From: Roseateles_C aquae
GTDB taxonomy: Bacteria > Pseudomonadota > Gammaproteobacteria > Burkholderiales > Burkholderiaceae_C
Length of the DNA: 64,000 nt
Reading direction: 5' to 3'
NCBI RefSeq assembly: GCF_032337115.1
Contig: NZ_JAVXZY010000003.1
Span: 428,705 to 492,704, forward strand
In this document: in pieces, positions 35,601 through 43,921 of the stretch
Numbering within the stretch: the first letter of the stretch is position 1
How the letters are laid out: the number at the start of each line of letters is the position of its first letter
Position numbers and translations under genes: made by a program
Notes under the pieces: generated by a model
Database searches by the model: none
The model's input: only the letters and a program-made list of their open reading frames with translations
What the model was told of the DNA's origin: nothing

Positions 35601-36332
35601 GGCCTCATCGCGGCGCTGCTGGGCCAGGAGGCGCATGCAGCGGCGCAGCGCCGGTTCGTCCCAGGGGTCGAGCTGAAGTGCGTCGCGGCTGACCTCCACC
35701 GCCTCGGCCTGGTCAAGCGCATGGCCTTGTTGTTCAAGCAGGCTGGCGAGTTGCTCCAGGCAGCGCTGGGCCTGGCGTTGCAGGGCTTCGCGACGCGGCA
35801 GCAGCCAGCCGGCCATGGCGGGCGAGCTCTCCAGTCGCAGCTGGGCCAGCAAGGGGCCGCGGTACAGCGTGCGGGCGCGGCGCAGCGCTTCGAGCCGCCC
35901 GGCCACCGAGTCCGACGCGGCATCCAGCTGGGCCAGCGCGAAATGACGGGTGTCGACCTGCAGTGCCGGCCGGTCGCGCAGCTCGATCTGGCGCTTGTCG
36001 GTCACCAGCAAGGCCGCCAGCTCCTCGGCCGGCAGCAGCTTCAGCAGTGCCTTTTGCAGATCGAACAGGGCGCGGCGCAGATTGGCGCGGGCCTGAGTGA
36101 GATCGGTGTCGGGCCAGAGCAGGGCGGCCAGCGCTTCGCGTTCCCAGGGCCCGGCATTGAGCGCCAAGAGCGCCAGCAGCACACGCACTTTTTCATAGGG
36201 CAGCAGCAGCGGCTGGCCCGCCGCATCGCGGAGTTCGAAATTGCCGAGCAGGCAGAGCCAGGCGGCGCCCTGTGCTTCCGGGGCGCGGCCTTCGGCGGCG
36301 GCAGAGGCCGTGAAAGTCGTGAATGGGTCCAT
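32637..36332 (-). CDS. Giant SARP-type regulator (wHTH-BTAD-cyclase-like-AAA-TPR), copy 2
   Basis: A protein of 1,231 residues, a paralogue of the protein at 14340 over its whole length. It has the winged helix (WLCLLGNFELRD to RRALFDLQKA), a BTAD domain ending RLSDELGLAPQDETQ, a cyclase-like segment (AELLAYFGHPEAQEHA, LSARAGLHIGWVHA), the ATPase with Walker A GEPGMGKT and Walker B LLIFEDLHWADPS, and C-terminal TPR-like helices. The cyclase-like part has Glu for the first metal Asp (LVCEW) and lacks the second, so catalysis is unlikely. ATG 36332 is chosen because the protein then aligns with copy 1 and a GGCATACT box lies 13 bases upstream. It precedes the porin operon by 153 bases and is its likely activator (inference). 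Confidence 0.88.
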   Translation of the reverse strand: MDPFTTFTASAAAEGRAPEAQGAAWLCLLGNFELRDAAGQPLLLPYEKVRVLLALLALNAGPWEREALAALLWPDTDLTQARANLRRALFDLQKALLKLLPAEELAALLVTDKRQIELRDRPALQVDTRHFALAQLDAASDSVAGRLEALRRARTLYRGPLLAQLRLESSPAMAGWLLPRREALQRQAQRCLEQLASLLEQQGHALDQAEAVEVSRDALQLDPWDEPALRRCMRLLAQQRRDEALRLYQDFAQRLSDELGLAPQDETQALAAQLREAGSKPPVAAGLQRRRVVALVCEWLADEGEQDPEALAQNLADALQAARNELELAGAWVQRAEGAELLAYFGHPEAQEHASRLALDAAQALMAAAGEQTLSARAGLHIGWVHARSEASSPDTLGELSREARRLSWAAEPGTVHVSPALHRLARQHHEFDGSAADAGYRLRGALPLRQQARRQGLQPMFGREAELAILLQCWQEARTGSMAVWLQGEPGMGKTRLLQALRAQISTQEHSAHQTLLQCLPEARHSPLQPILAGLHRMLKRLGDCPPALALRALAAQAGLAPEGLDPLLPLLWPEQGEAGIAAPHRRDTQALLMTLFERWTGGQRQLLIFEDLHWADPSTLELLERLLQRDNAAATPALLLLSSREPPPLALVTRLRTLELPPLPDDAMLNLLAQLQLPAQLSLTQLQQQVLARAQGVPLFAQALARSLIEAQGERVPATLWDLLAAKLDRLPPPLRRLAQCAAVLGSDWDAPLLAAMLPEQNERLKIGLHRLQTEGLLESRGEAHWQFRHALLRDAAYESLGPSDRRSLHRLAANALMGPFSVRAADDPAALARHLSACGDPVAAHYWLQAGRRAAAQSAHQEASHAGREGVAMLAQAPIELRRRLEAPLLLLSGASVLALEGYGSRAAHALFAQAREACAAGDDAGLQFQALWGLWLGSRSGPEEPPALALAAELQALAERSHDGAALVQARYALGNNLVFAGQLQAALVELQRATEAAERVPAAQLLARFGEHGGIASRAMSSWPLAWLGRREDAQAAIQGALAEARQLGHAQTLCFVLCMAAVLQRHWRDPQAALPLCHEMLALAERHGLQLWLAVGALVMGWAQAWQGDAAGIASIQMAVDASALAMPSTESTFLSFLSEALLRLQRPAEALARIDEALQKAPERQEHYLLAELWRMRAEALLALHPQCGDAAAADAALAQAREHAHAMGAALWQARCDAMAMPA

Positions 36333-36345
36333 GGCTGCGGCCAGG

Positions 36346-36353
36346 AGTATGCC
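36346..36353 (-). promoter_or_regulatory. GGCATACT box 13 bases before SARP copy 2
   Basis: This octamer stands at the same distance from the ATG as the one before SARP copy 1 (18010-18017). The surrounding bases are not conserved, so the match is not simply explained by a recent duplication of the whole region. Confidence 0.4.
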
Positions 36354-36478
36354 TCGTCGGCGGCGGCAAAACCGTGTCAGGCATCGCCCGGATGGGGGTG
36401 GCTGTGCGCGATGCGGCCGGCGTTGGCGGTGTGGCGAGCTGCTTATCATCCGCAGGCCACACGACAGGGGAGGACGCG

Positions 36479-37369
36479 ATGAAGACAGTGAGGGCCGCCG
36501 CACGCGGTGACGCCTGGCCGATGCGCTGGCTGCATCGGCTGCATCTGCTGGGCCTCAGCGTCTTGGCTGTGAGCCTGATCACGTCGCAGGCACTGGCGCA
36601 GGTGAAGACCGAGCCCTTTCAATGGCCAGGCGGCGCGCGCGCCGCGGTGAGCCTGTCGTATGACGACGCGCTGCCGTCCCAGCTGGATAACGCCCTGCCT
36701 GCGCTGAACGCCTTGGGGTTGAGGGCGACCTTCTATCTGACCTTGTCCAACCCGACGGTCAGCCAACGCCTGGCCGAATGGCGCCGCGCCGCTGCCGCCG
36801 GCCATGAGCTGGGCAATCACACGCTGTTCCACCCCTGTTCGCGCTCGGCCCCGGGCCGCGATTGGGTGGCGCCGCACCGCGATCTGGATCGCACCAGCGT
36901 GACCCAGTTGCGTGAAGAGATCCTGCTGGCCAATGCCTTTCTGCAGGCGATCGATGGCCAGACCGAGCGCACCTTCACCGCGCCCTGCACCGACCCCTTG
37001 GCCGCCGGCCAGCCCTATCTGCCGGCCATCCGCGGCGATTTCGTCGGCATCAAGTCGCGCGTTGGCGGTGTGGCGCATTCGCTGGCAACGCTTGACCCCT
37101 TGGACCTCTAGACGGCCGGCCCGGTCGACGCCAGCGCCGCTGACCTGATCGCCTTCGTCGAGGATGCCGCCGCCAAAGGCACGCTGGCCAGCATCACCTT
37201 TCACGGCATTGGCGGCGATTACCTCAGCCTGTCCAAGGCCGCGCACCAGGCGCTGCTGGAGCACTTGGCTGCGCATCCGGAGCGCTATTGGGTGGAGAGT
37301 TTTGTGAAGATCGCCGCGTACCTGAAGAGAAGGGCGGGCCACGGTGGCGGCGAGCCGGTGGCGCGCTGA
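36479..37369 (+). pseudogene. Polysaccharide deacetylase with in-frame amber codon
   Basis: The frame from ATG 36479 (GGGGAGG upstream) encodes a signal-anchor-like segment and a NodB-type deacetylase: SYDDALPSQ with the catalytic Asp pair, and GHELGNHTLFH with the zinc-binding His residues. A TAG at 37109-37111 stops translation after 210 residues. The same frame continues for 85 codons with typical composition and family sequence (LASITFHGIGGDYLSLS, containing the conserved late His, and PERYWVESFVKIAAYLK) to TGA 37367. One base change would restore a 296-codon frame. The product is therefore truncated before the last catalytic motif, unless the stop is read through or is a sequence error. 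Confidence 0.82.
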
Positions 37370-37508
37370 CGCCGCGCCGGGGCAGCGCGGGCGCGGCAGC
37401 CAGCCTTTCCCCTCAAGCCTCGCTCAACGGACTGCCGTCTCCAGGTAAACCGCAGGCGCTTCATCGGCCGGTCAGGACTATGCTGAGCCCACGCCAAGGA
37501 GACCTCAG

Positions 37509-37757
37509 ATGCACAACAACTCACTGCAAGCCGGCTTTCTGAACTCGCTGATGAGCGCCGGCGCGAACCTGGAGCTGAATTACGGCGACCTCGCCCCGCA
37601 CGCTGCCGAGCGTATGGCCGCCGCGCTGGCGCTGGCCAAGCACGCCAGGGAGATCGAGCGGCAGCTCAAGTTCAATGGCATCAGCGCCAGCACGGTGGGG
37701 CTGAAGGCGCTGGCGGAGGCGGGCGGTGGGTTTGTGACGTTTGGGTTGGTGAACTGA
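37509..37757 (+). CDS. Small hypothetical protein, 82 residues
   Basis: AAGGAG lies 7 bases before ATG 37509. The product has no signal peptide or membrane helix; it has a helical central part (AAERMAAALALAKHAREIERQL) and a short Gly-rich end. I do not recognise a family. It follows the broken deacetylase gene by 139 bases and precedes the low-GC orphan gene. The good ribosome site and typical codon use support expression. Confidence 0.55.
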   Translation: MHNNSLQAGFLNSLMSAGANLELNYGDLAPHAAERMAAALALAKHAREIERQLKFNGISASTVGLKALAEAGGGFVTFGLVN

Positions 37758-37909
37758 GGCGGCGGACGCGGCTGCGTCTGTTCAGTATTCGCCTCTCGAT
37801 GCTAGGTAGTGCGCGGTTTTAGGAGTTTTGCGACAGCTTGCGCCGGCGCACAAATACATAGACGCCCGCGGCGTTGAGCCGTATCGGCTTTTTCAGGGGA
37901 GTACAACAG

Positions 37910-39103
37910 TTGTTTGAAAAGATTGTCCTTCGAAGATCCGAAGGTGGAGAGGCAATCACTGCCGGGCAGCTTGCTGAAGCATTGCTCTTCTATCAGAACG
38001 TTCACCTTGTCATTGACATGGGCAGTTTCGGCCAGTTGGTTCGCCAACTTGGGCCCGGGACCCTGCTGTCAGTGCTTCAGCGACCAGACTGCACGGCCGT
38101 CTACTGCGAGGAGACCCTTGGCACGCACTCACAATCGGTTGGACCACTAAGTGTCCATTCCTACGTCGCATTCACCCTCGCAGGCCATGAAGGTGAAGGT
38201 ACGTTCTCGTCACGGGACGATCGCGTTGCCTACATGTTTCGATCACAAGGAATAAGTGCGTCCGACGCGAGGCGGTTTGCCAAGCCGTTTCTGCGCTATG
38301 CACCACCTCGAAAGTACTCGGGAGACTTCTACCTGAAGGGTGGCATCACACATGCTGCCCGTGCCGACCTAAGGGAGCCCGACTTCGTACGGGCTGCAGT
38401 GAATGCAGCACTTTCCCGCACGCCAGGAGCCACAAGCCTGGGGGACGCACTTCGCTTCGACGTCGTTGACACTGATCTTGGACTCTATGTATTCAACAAC
38501 ATCGACTTTGAGCAGATAAACCGGCGTCGAGCATCCCTGATGCCACCGCACGAGCCGATCACTGAGGCGCATCTTCTTAGTCACATCCTCGATGCACGTG
38601 CCGACATATCACTTGCCGCCTTTTACGGCGGGGACTTCGTGTCGTCGGATGCAACTTCGTCAATCGTGCAAGTTAGGTATTCGGAGATCTTGAGGCGTCG
38701 ACACCTCAACGTTTCAGAGCTTGATGCATTCCATAACGTCACTCTTCCTGACTATCCGTCGCTGAGGGAATGCATTGACTCCGGTCAGCGTTCCTTCAAG
38801 GACTTCTTGGTCCTTCTTGACAAGGCAACTCGATTCAAAGATTGGCTCAAGGCGGCGACCGTCGATGAGGGATTGCTGCGTAACTATCTGGCAGCAGTCT
38901 CCAAGGAAGGTTGGATACAGTCAGTTCCGGCAAAGACTGCACGCTACCTGTTCACCACGGTACTTGAGTCGCACAACCCACTGGTTGGCACAGCCGCTGC
39001 CATCGCGGACAACTTTATAGTCGACAAGCTTCTGGGGGGGTGGCGTCCGAATCACTTCATTGACTCACGGCTCGCTCCATTTTTGACGCCAGGCTATGCG
39101 TAA
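37910..39103 (+). CDS. Orphan protein of unknown function in a low-GC insert
   Basis: An open frame of about 397 codons. Its GC content is plainly lower than that of its neighbours, with many AT-ending codons, so it was probably acquired by transfer. I chose TTG 37910 because AGGGGAG lies 8 bases upstream; an in-frame TTG at 37874 lacks such a site. The protein is mixed alpha/beta without signal peptide or clear membrane segment, contains segments such as VHLVIDMGSFGQLVRQLGPG and LAAFYGGDFVSSDATSSIVQ, and ends FIDSRLAPFLTPGYA. I recognise no domain. An isolated, foreign-looking single gene of this size could be a defence or toxin-type cargo gene, but nothing in the sequence shows that. Confidence 0.7.
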   Translation: MFEKIVLRRSEGGEAITAGQLAEALLFYQNVHLVIDMGSFGQLVRQLGPGTLLSVLQRPDCTAVYCEETLGTHSQSVGPLSVHSYVAFTLAGHEGEGTFSSRDDRVAYMFRSQGISASDARRFAKPFLRYAPPRKYSGDFYLKGGITHAARADLREPDFVRAAVNAALSRTPGATSLGDALRFDVVDTDLGLYVFNNIDFEQINRRRASLMPPHEPITEAHLLSHILDARADISLAAFYGGDFVSSDATSSIVQVRYSEILRRRHLNVSELDAFHNVTLPDYPSLRECIDSGQRSFKDFLVLLDKATRFKDWLKAATVDEGLLRNYLAAVSKEGWIQSVPAKTARYLFTTVLESHNPLVGTAAAIADNFIVDKLLGGWRPNHFIDSRLAPFLTPGYA

Positions 39104-39287
39104 ACATAACGTGGCAGGTGGATGGACATGCTGCAGTCAGAGCCACTCGTCTTCGCGGTCCGGTTGCCTCGGCCTTGAACGGCCGCTGCGGAGCAGCGAG
39201 GTTGCCGCAGGCGAAGGCAACTTTGGGTCGACGGCAGCCCACCGCTAGGCCAGCACCCTTGGTGCCAACTCGCCTGAGGCCGAAGCC

Positions 39288-39788
39288 ATGTTCACCACCC
39301 CACCGCTGCTCACCACCTCCCTCAGCCTCTGCGCGCTGGGCCTGGTGCTGGCATTGCTGACGGTGGATTCGCGCCCACCATCGCTGCGCCCAACTGAAGC
39401 CGCATGGCAGGCAGCCTTGATGGCGGCCGTTGGCGAGCACCTGGCCAAGGACCCCGAAGCGGCCAGTTCCTGCGGCGTGCTGCGGCTCGCTTCGAAAGCG
39501 CCAGAGCTGTCTGCTGCCACAAGCTGTGTGGAGGCGGCCCGGCATGCCGGGGCAGCGTTCTGGGTCTTGTCCGAGGCGCAGGGCGAAGACTCAAGGGTTT
39601 GGCTGCTCTTGCGCGGTGAGTCGGGCAACCTGCATGAAGTGAGCTTTGATTCGCATGGCTGGGAACAGAGAGGCCAGCCCTCGTTTTCCAGCGCTGCGGT
39701 GGATTGCGTGGGCTATCGCCTGGGGCAGCCCTTGAAGGACGGCGATCTGAAGCTGCACGAGCCGGCCTTTGTTTGTGTGCGAGCATGA
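39288..39788 (+). CDS. Hypothetical membrane-anchored or secreted protein
   Basis: A protein of 166 residues with one N-terminal hydrophobic segment (LLTTSLSLCALGLVLALLTV) and a soluble part with several Cys residues (SSCGVLRL, TSCVEAAR, VDCVGYRL, FVCVRA) that could form disulphides outside the cytoplasm. No family is recognised. It is followed 27 bases later by the SDR gene in the same direction. GC content returns to the local average here. Confidence 0.55.
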   Translation: MFTTPPLLTTSLSLCALGLVLALLTVDSRPPSLRPTEAAWQAALMAAVGEHLAKDPEAASSCGVLRLASKAPELSAATSCVEAARHAGAAFWVLSEAQGEDSRVWLLLRGESGNLHEVSFDSHGWEQRGQPSFSSAAVDCVGYRLGQPLKDGDLKLHEPAFVCVRA

Positions 39789-39815
39789 GCGCCTGAGTTT
39801 TTGAGAGAGTTGTGC

Positions 39816-40484
39816 ATGTCCAGCGTATTGATCATCGGTGCCTCGCGCGGCCTGGGTTTGGAGTTCGTACGCCAGTACCGTGAAGCCGGGGCGCGCGTTG
39901 TTGGCACGGCGCGCAGCGACGAGGGCCTGGCGGCCGTGCAGGCGCTGGGGGCCAAGCCGCTGAAGCTGGACGTCAGCCATGTGGCCAGCTGCTCGGGCCT
40001 GGCCTGGCAGATCGATGGCGAGGCGTTTGATGTGGTGGTGCTCAATGCCGGCGTCTTCGGCTCGCGCAGCCAGGGCCTGCAGACGCCGACGGCAGCGCAG
40101 TTCGACGAAGTGATGCACACCAATGTGCTGGCCGCGATGCGGCTGCTGCCGCAGTTGCAGGAGGCGCTGGCACCCCAGGCGAGGCTGGGGATGCTGTCCT
40201 CGCGGATGGGCTCTATCGGGCTGCGCGAGGACAACAGTGGCTGGTTGTATCGCGCCTCCAAGGCGGCATTGAATTCGGTGATGAAGGATGTGTCGCTGGC
40301 GCTGCAGGGGCGCGCCGTCTGTGTGAGCCTGCACCCGGGCTGGGTGCGCACCGAGATGGGCGGCGAGGGCGCAGACATCGATGCCACCACCAGCGTGGCC
40401 GGCATGCGCGCGCTGCTGGCGCGGCTGCAGCCCGGCGACAACGGACGATTCTTCAATTACGACGGCGAGGCGCTGGCGTGGTGA
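39816..40484 (+). CDS. Short-chain dehydrogenase/reductase family oxidoreductase
   Basis: A protein of 222 residues with a Rossmann start VLIIGASRGLGLEFVRQYREAG (glycine motif), NAG in VVLNAGVFG, the catalytic Ser in MLSSRMGSI, and Tyr-Lys in YRASKAALNSV. It resembles the C-factor/CsgA-like short SDR group. ATG 39816 is preferred over an upstream GTG because the Rossmann strand then begins at once and GAGAGAG precedes it. The substrate is unknown. The next small gene overlaps its end. Confidence 0.88.
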   Translation: MSSVLIIGASRGLGLEFVRQYREAGARVVGTARSDEGLAAVQALGAKPLKLDVSHVASCSGLAWQIDGEAFDVVVLNAGVFGSRSQGLQTPTAAQFDEVMHTNVLAAMRLLPQLQEALAPQARLGMLSSRMGSIGLREDNSGWLYRASKAALNSVMKDVSLALQGRAVCVSLHPGWVRTEMGGEGADIDATTSVAGMRALLARLQPGDNGRFFNYDGEALAW

Positions 40485-40828
40485 CTGACCGGAGCGCCCG
40501 CAGGCTGCGCGCAATAGCTCTGCAGATGCGCTGTGCAGCTTCGATCGTCTGCTTGACGGTGATGGGCTGTGTGTCGTTTTACTCTCTGGACCCAGCCCTT
40601 GATGCAGCCATTGGCCGTCAAACCGAGGCCCTGCCGTGGCCGTCACTTGACCACCTGCTCAGCAGCACACGGCGCGAAGGCGTGGAGACGCGCGACTATG
40701 CGCTGACGGCGGCCGGTCACTGCCGCTGGCAGTTTGATCTTGCGCCAACTGGTGAAATACTGGCCTGGCGCTACCCGGACAAGAGCGCGGAACGTTATTG
40801 CCGCGAATTGCCGACGAGTCGGCCATAG
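40478..40828 (+). CDS. Small putative lipoprotein
   Basis: A protein of 116 residues whose GTG start overlaps the end of the SDR gene by 7 bases. After a basic N-terminus there is a hydrophobic stretch ending TVMGC, a plausible lipobox, then a soluble domain with HCRWQFDLAPTGEILAWRYP. I recognise no family. Coupling to the SDR gene suggests co-expression. Confidence 0.5.
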   Translation: MVTDRSARRLRAIALQMRCAASIVCLTVMGCVSFYSLDPALDAAIGRQTEALPWPSLDHLLSSTRREGVETRDYALTAAGHCRWQFDLAPTGEILAWRYPDKSAERYCRELPTSRP

Positions 40829-41020
40829 TCGGTGGAGCTGCTTGGACAGCAGCAGGCACTCAGCCGGCCAGCTTGCAGGGTTTGCTGAGCGGGGCGAGCG
40901 TCGCACCGGCGTGAGAGACAGATGGGCTGTTCTCCGGGATAGCCCTGAGCCGGGCTTGATGCTCGGCTTGCTGCAGCCGCCAATAATCGGCGCCACCCCA
41001 GATCCACCGAAAGCCAGCCT

Positions 41021-42664
41021 GTGAAGACCTCTGGACCGCACTGGAAATCCGCCTGCAAGCAAGCCCTGACCCTCGCACTGCTGACCTTGATGTTTGCCGC
41101 CCGGGCCGGAGACACATCGCTGCCACAGGTTGCCGAAGCGCCGCTGCGTGCCCATCTGGCGCTGCTGGCCTCAGACCTGTTCGAGGGCCGAGGTACCGGA
41201 CAGCGCGGCGGTGATCTGACCGTGGCCTATCTGGAGACGCAGGCACAGGTGATCGGCCTGCAGCCGCTGCCAGGCCGCAGCGGCTACCGGCAGGCGGTGC
41301 CGCTGCTGGGCACGCGGACGCTGCTGCAGCCCGGGCAGCTGAGCGTGGCTGCTGGTGCCAAGCTGGGCGCGCCCTTGAGCTTTGGCAGCGACTGGGTCTA
41401 CAGCGCCGGCAATGGCGAGGCGCTGAACCGCATCGATGCCGAGCTGGTGTTCGCCGGCTATGGCATCACGGCGGCCGAGGAGCGCTGGGACGACTTCAAG
41501 GGCCAGGATGTGCGCGGCAAGATCCTTGTCGTCTTGGCCAATGACCCGCCGCCGACCGAGGCCGAGCCGCAGCGCTTTGGCGGCGCGGCCATGACCATCT
41601 ACGGCCGTCGGGGCTACAAGCAGGAAGAAGCGCTGCGCCATGGCGCGCGCGGCGTGCTGATCGTCCATACCGAGACCTCGACGCTGAGCGGCTGGGCGGT
41701 GGTCAGCCAGGGCGCGCTGGGCGAGCAGTTCCAGCTGGACTCGAAGGCGCCGGGCCTGGCGATGCAGGGCTGGCTCAGCGAGGCCGCGGCACGCCGCCTG
41801 TTGGCCGCGGCTGGGCAGGATCTGGACGCGCTGCGTGCGCAGGCCGGCACGCGCGAGTTCCGCCCCATGCCGCTGGGCTTGAAGGTGCAGGGCGAGCTGC
41901 ACACGGCGCTGCGCCGCCTGCAGCCCTTCAATGTGGCCGGCCTGGTGCCGGGCAGCGACCCGCAGCTGCGCGACGAGCTGGTGATCTATTCGGCGCACTG
42001 GGACCACCTGGGCGTGGCGCAGGGCGAGAACGGCGAGACCAGAATCTTCAACGGCGCGGTGGACAACGCCTCGGGCAGCGCCGCGCTGCTGGCGATGGCG
42101 CAGGCGGCGGTGCGCCAGCCGGCGCGGCGCAGCCAGCTTTTTCTGTGGGCGGCGGCCGAGGAGCATGGCCTGTTGGGCAGCGCCTGGTATGCGCGCGAAC
42201 CGCTGTGGCCGCTGGCCAAGACGGCGGCGGCGCTGAACCTGGATACGCTGAACTTCGTCGGCCGCACCGCGGACATCGGCGCCTCGGGCAGCGATCGCTC
42301 GACGTTGGGCGAAACCGCGGCCCAGGTGGCGACGCAGATGGGCCTGCAGATCGCACCGCCGCGCGTGGATGTGGGCGGTTATTTCTTCCGCAGCGACCAC
42401 TTCAGCTTTGCCCGCGCCGGCGTGCCGGCCTTCTCGGTCGGCAGCGGCAGCCGCTATCTGGATGCCAGCCCCGAGCGCGCCGAGCGCCGCAAGGCCTATG
42501 GCCAGCGCTACCACCAGCCCAGCGACCGCTACGACCCGAGTTGGGACCTCGCCGGCATGCGCGAGCAGGCCCAGTACACGCTGAACCTGGGCCGCGCGAT
42601 TGCCGACGCCGACGCGATGCCGCGCTGGCGCGAGGGCGATCCCTTCGGCGCCGTGAAGCGCTGA
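41021..42664 (+). CDS. Secreted M28-family zinc aminopeptidase with PA domain
   Basis: A protein of 547 residues with a signal peptide (ALTLALLTLMFAARAG) and an M28 peptidase fold interrupted by a protease-associated insert (about residues 130-270). Metal and catalytic residues are visible in order: His-Asp in YSAHWDHLGV, Asp in GAVDNASGSAALL, Glu-Glu in AAAEEHGLLGS, Asp in LNLDTLN, and His in FRSDHFSF. It should remove N-terminal residues from peptides in the periplasm or outside. The start codon is GTG 41021. It is a stand-alone gene. Confidence 0.92.
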   Translation: MKTSGPHWKSACKQALTLALLTLMFAARAGDTSLPQVAEAPLRAHLALLASDLFEGRGTGQRGGDLTVAYLETQAQVIGLQPLPGRSGYRQAVPLLGTRTLLQPGQLSVAAGAKLGAPLSFGSDWVYSAGNGEALNRIDAELVFAGYGITAAEERWDDFKGQDVRGKILVVLANDPPPTEAEPQRFGGAAMTIYGRRGYKQEEALRHGARGVLIVHTETSTLSGWAVVSQGALGEQFQLDSKAPGLAMQGWLSEAAARRLLAAAGQDLDALRAQAGTREFRPMPLGLKVQGELHTALRRLQPFNVAGLVPGSDPQLRDELVIYSAHWDHLGVAQGENGETRIFNGAVDNASGSAALLAMAQAAVRQPARRSQLFLWAAAEEHGLLGSAWYAREPLWPLAKTAAALNLDTLNFVGRTADIGASGSDRSTLGETAAQVATQMGLQIAPPRVDVGGYFFRSDHFSFARAGVPAFSVGSGSRYLDASPERAERRKAYGQRYHQPSDRYDPSWDLAGMREQAQYTLNLGRAIADADAMPRWREGDPFGAVKR

Positions 42665-42722
42665 TGCCAGGCCCTGCCCGGCTGGCACAATCCAGCCCAT
42701 CCGAAACTTGCTGTAACCCGAC

Positions 42723-43853
42723 ATGCTGCTCAGTGACGACCACCGCGCGGTGCAGGACGCCGTCCGCGCCTTTGTGCAGGACCAGATCGCGCCCAAGGCC
42801 GCGGAATGGGACAAGAACCACCACTTCCCCGCCGCTGAGTTGAAGGGCCTGGCCGAGCTGGGCTGCTACGGCGTGGCCGTGCCCACCGAGTACGACGGCG
42901 CCGGACTGGACTACCTGGCCCTGGCCATCATCCTGGAAGAGATCGGTGCCGGCGACGGCGCCACGTCCACCGTGGTCAGCGTCAACAACTGCCCGGTCTG
43001 CTCCATCCTGATGGCCTTTGGCAACGAGGAGCAGAAGCAGGAATTCCTGAAGCCGCTGGCGCGTGGCGACATGCTCGGCGCCTTCTGCCTGACCGAGCCG
43101 CATGTCGGTTCGGAAGCCGGTGGCCTGAAGACCAACGCCGTGCGCGACGGCGATGAGTACGTGCTCAACGGCGTCAAGCAGTTCATCACCAGCGGCAAGA
43201 ACGGCGATGTGGCCATCGTGATGGCCGTGACCGACAAGGCCGCCGGCAAGAAGGGCATCAGCGCCTTCCTGGTGCCGACCAGGACGCCGGGCTACACGGT
43301 CGCCCGCATCGAAGACAAGATGGGCCAGCATGCCAGCGACACGGCGCAGATCCTGTTCGAGAACTGCCGCATCCCGGCGCGCTACCGCCTCGGCGAAGAA
43401 GGCCAGGGCCTGAAGATTGCACTCTCCGGCCTGGAAGGCGGCCGCATCGGCATCGCCAGCCAGAGCGTGGGCATGGCGCGCGCGGCCTTCGAGGCGGCGC
43501 TGAAGTACAGCAAGGAGCGCATCGCCTTTGGTGTGCCGCTGTTCGAACATCAGGCGATGAGCCACAAGCTGGCCGATATGGCGACCCAGATCGAGGCCGC
43601 GCGCCAGCTGATCTGGCATGCCGCCAGCCTGAAGGACGCCGGCCAGCCCTGCCTGAAGGAAGCGGCGATGGCCAAGCTGTTCGCCAGCGAGATGGCCGAG
43701 CGCGTCTGTTCCGCCGCGATCCAGATCCACGGCGGCTACGGCTATGTCAGCGACTTCCCGGTTGAGCGCATCTACCGCGATGTGCGCGTGACGCAGATCT
43801 ACGAAGGCACCTCCGAAGTGCAGAAGATCCTGATCAGCCGCGCGCTGGCCTGA
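42723..43853 (+). CDS. Acyl-CoA dehydrogenase (short/medium-chain type)
   Basis: A protein of 376 residues with the family blocks FCLTEPHVGSEAGGL and FITSGKNGDVAIV and the C-terminal IHGGYGYVSDFPVERIYRDVRV. The catalytic Glu is in the normal position, YEGTSEVQKILISRAL, unlike in the isovaleryl-CoA dehydrogenase at 7363. It should oxidise a straight-chain acyl-CoA such as butyryl-CoA, passing electrons to ETF. No beta-oxidation partners are adjacent. Confidence 0.93.
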   Translation: MLLSDDHRAVQDAVRAFVQDQIAPKAAEWDKNHHFPAAELKGLAELGCYGVAVPTEYDGAGLDYLALAIILEEIGAGDGATSTVVSVNNCPVCSILMAFGNEEQKQEFLKPLARGDMLGAFCLTEPHVGSEAGGLKTNAVRDGDEYVLNGVKQFITSGKNGDVAIVMAVTDKAAGKKGISAFLVPTRTPGYTVARIEDKMGQHASDTAQILFENCRIPARYRLGEEGQGLKIALSGLEGGRIGIASQSVGMARAAFEAALKYSKERIAFGVPLFEHQAMSHKLADMATQIEAARQLIWHAASLKDAGQPCLKEAAMAKLFASEMAERVCSAAIQIHGGYGYVSDFPVERIYRDVRVTQIYEGTSEVQKILISRALA

Positions 43854-43921
43854 TCAATTCATCACTTCCGGCCGGCGCCGCGGGGCTGGCCACAATCCGA
43901 CCCTTCTTGTGGGAGGTCGGG

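Noticed and set aside
37758..39287. Possible integron cassette or transposon ends around the low-GC orphan gene
   Set aside because: I could not find attC-like inverse core sites, terminal inverted repeats or target duplications flanking it.
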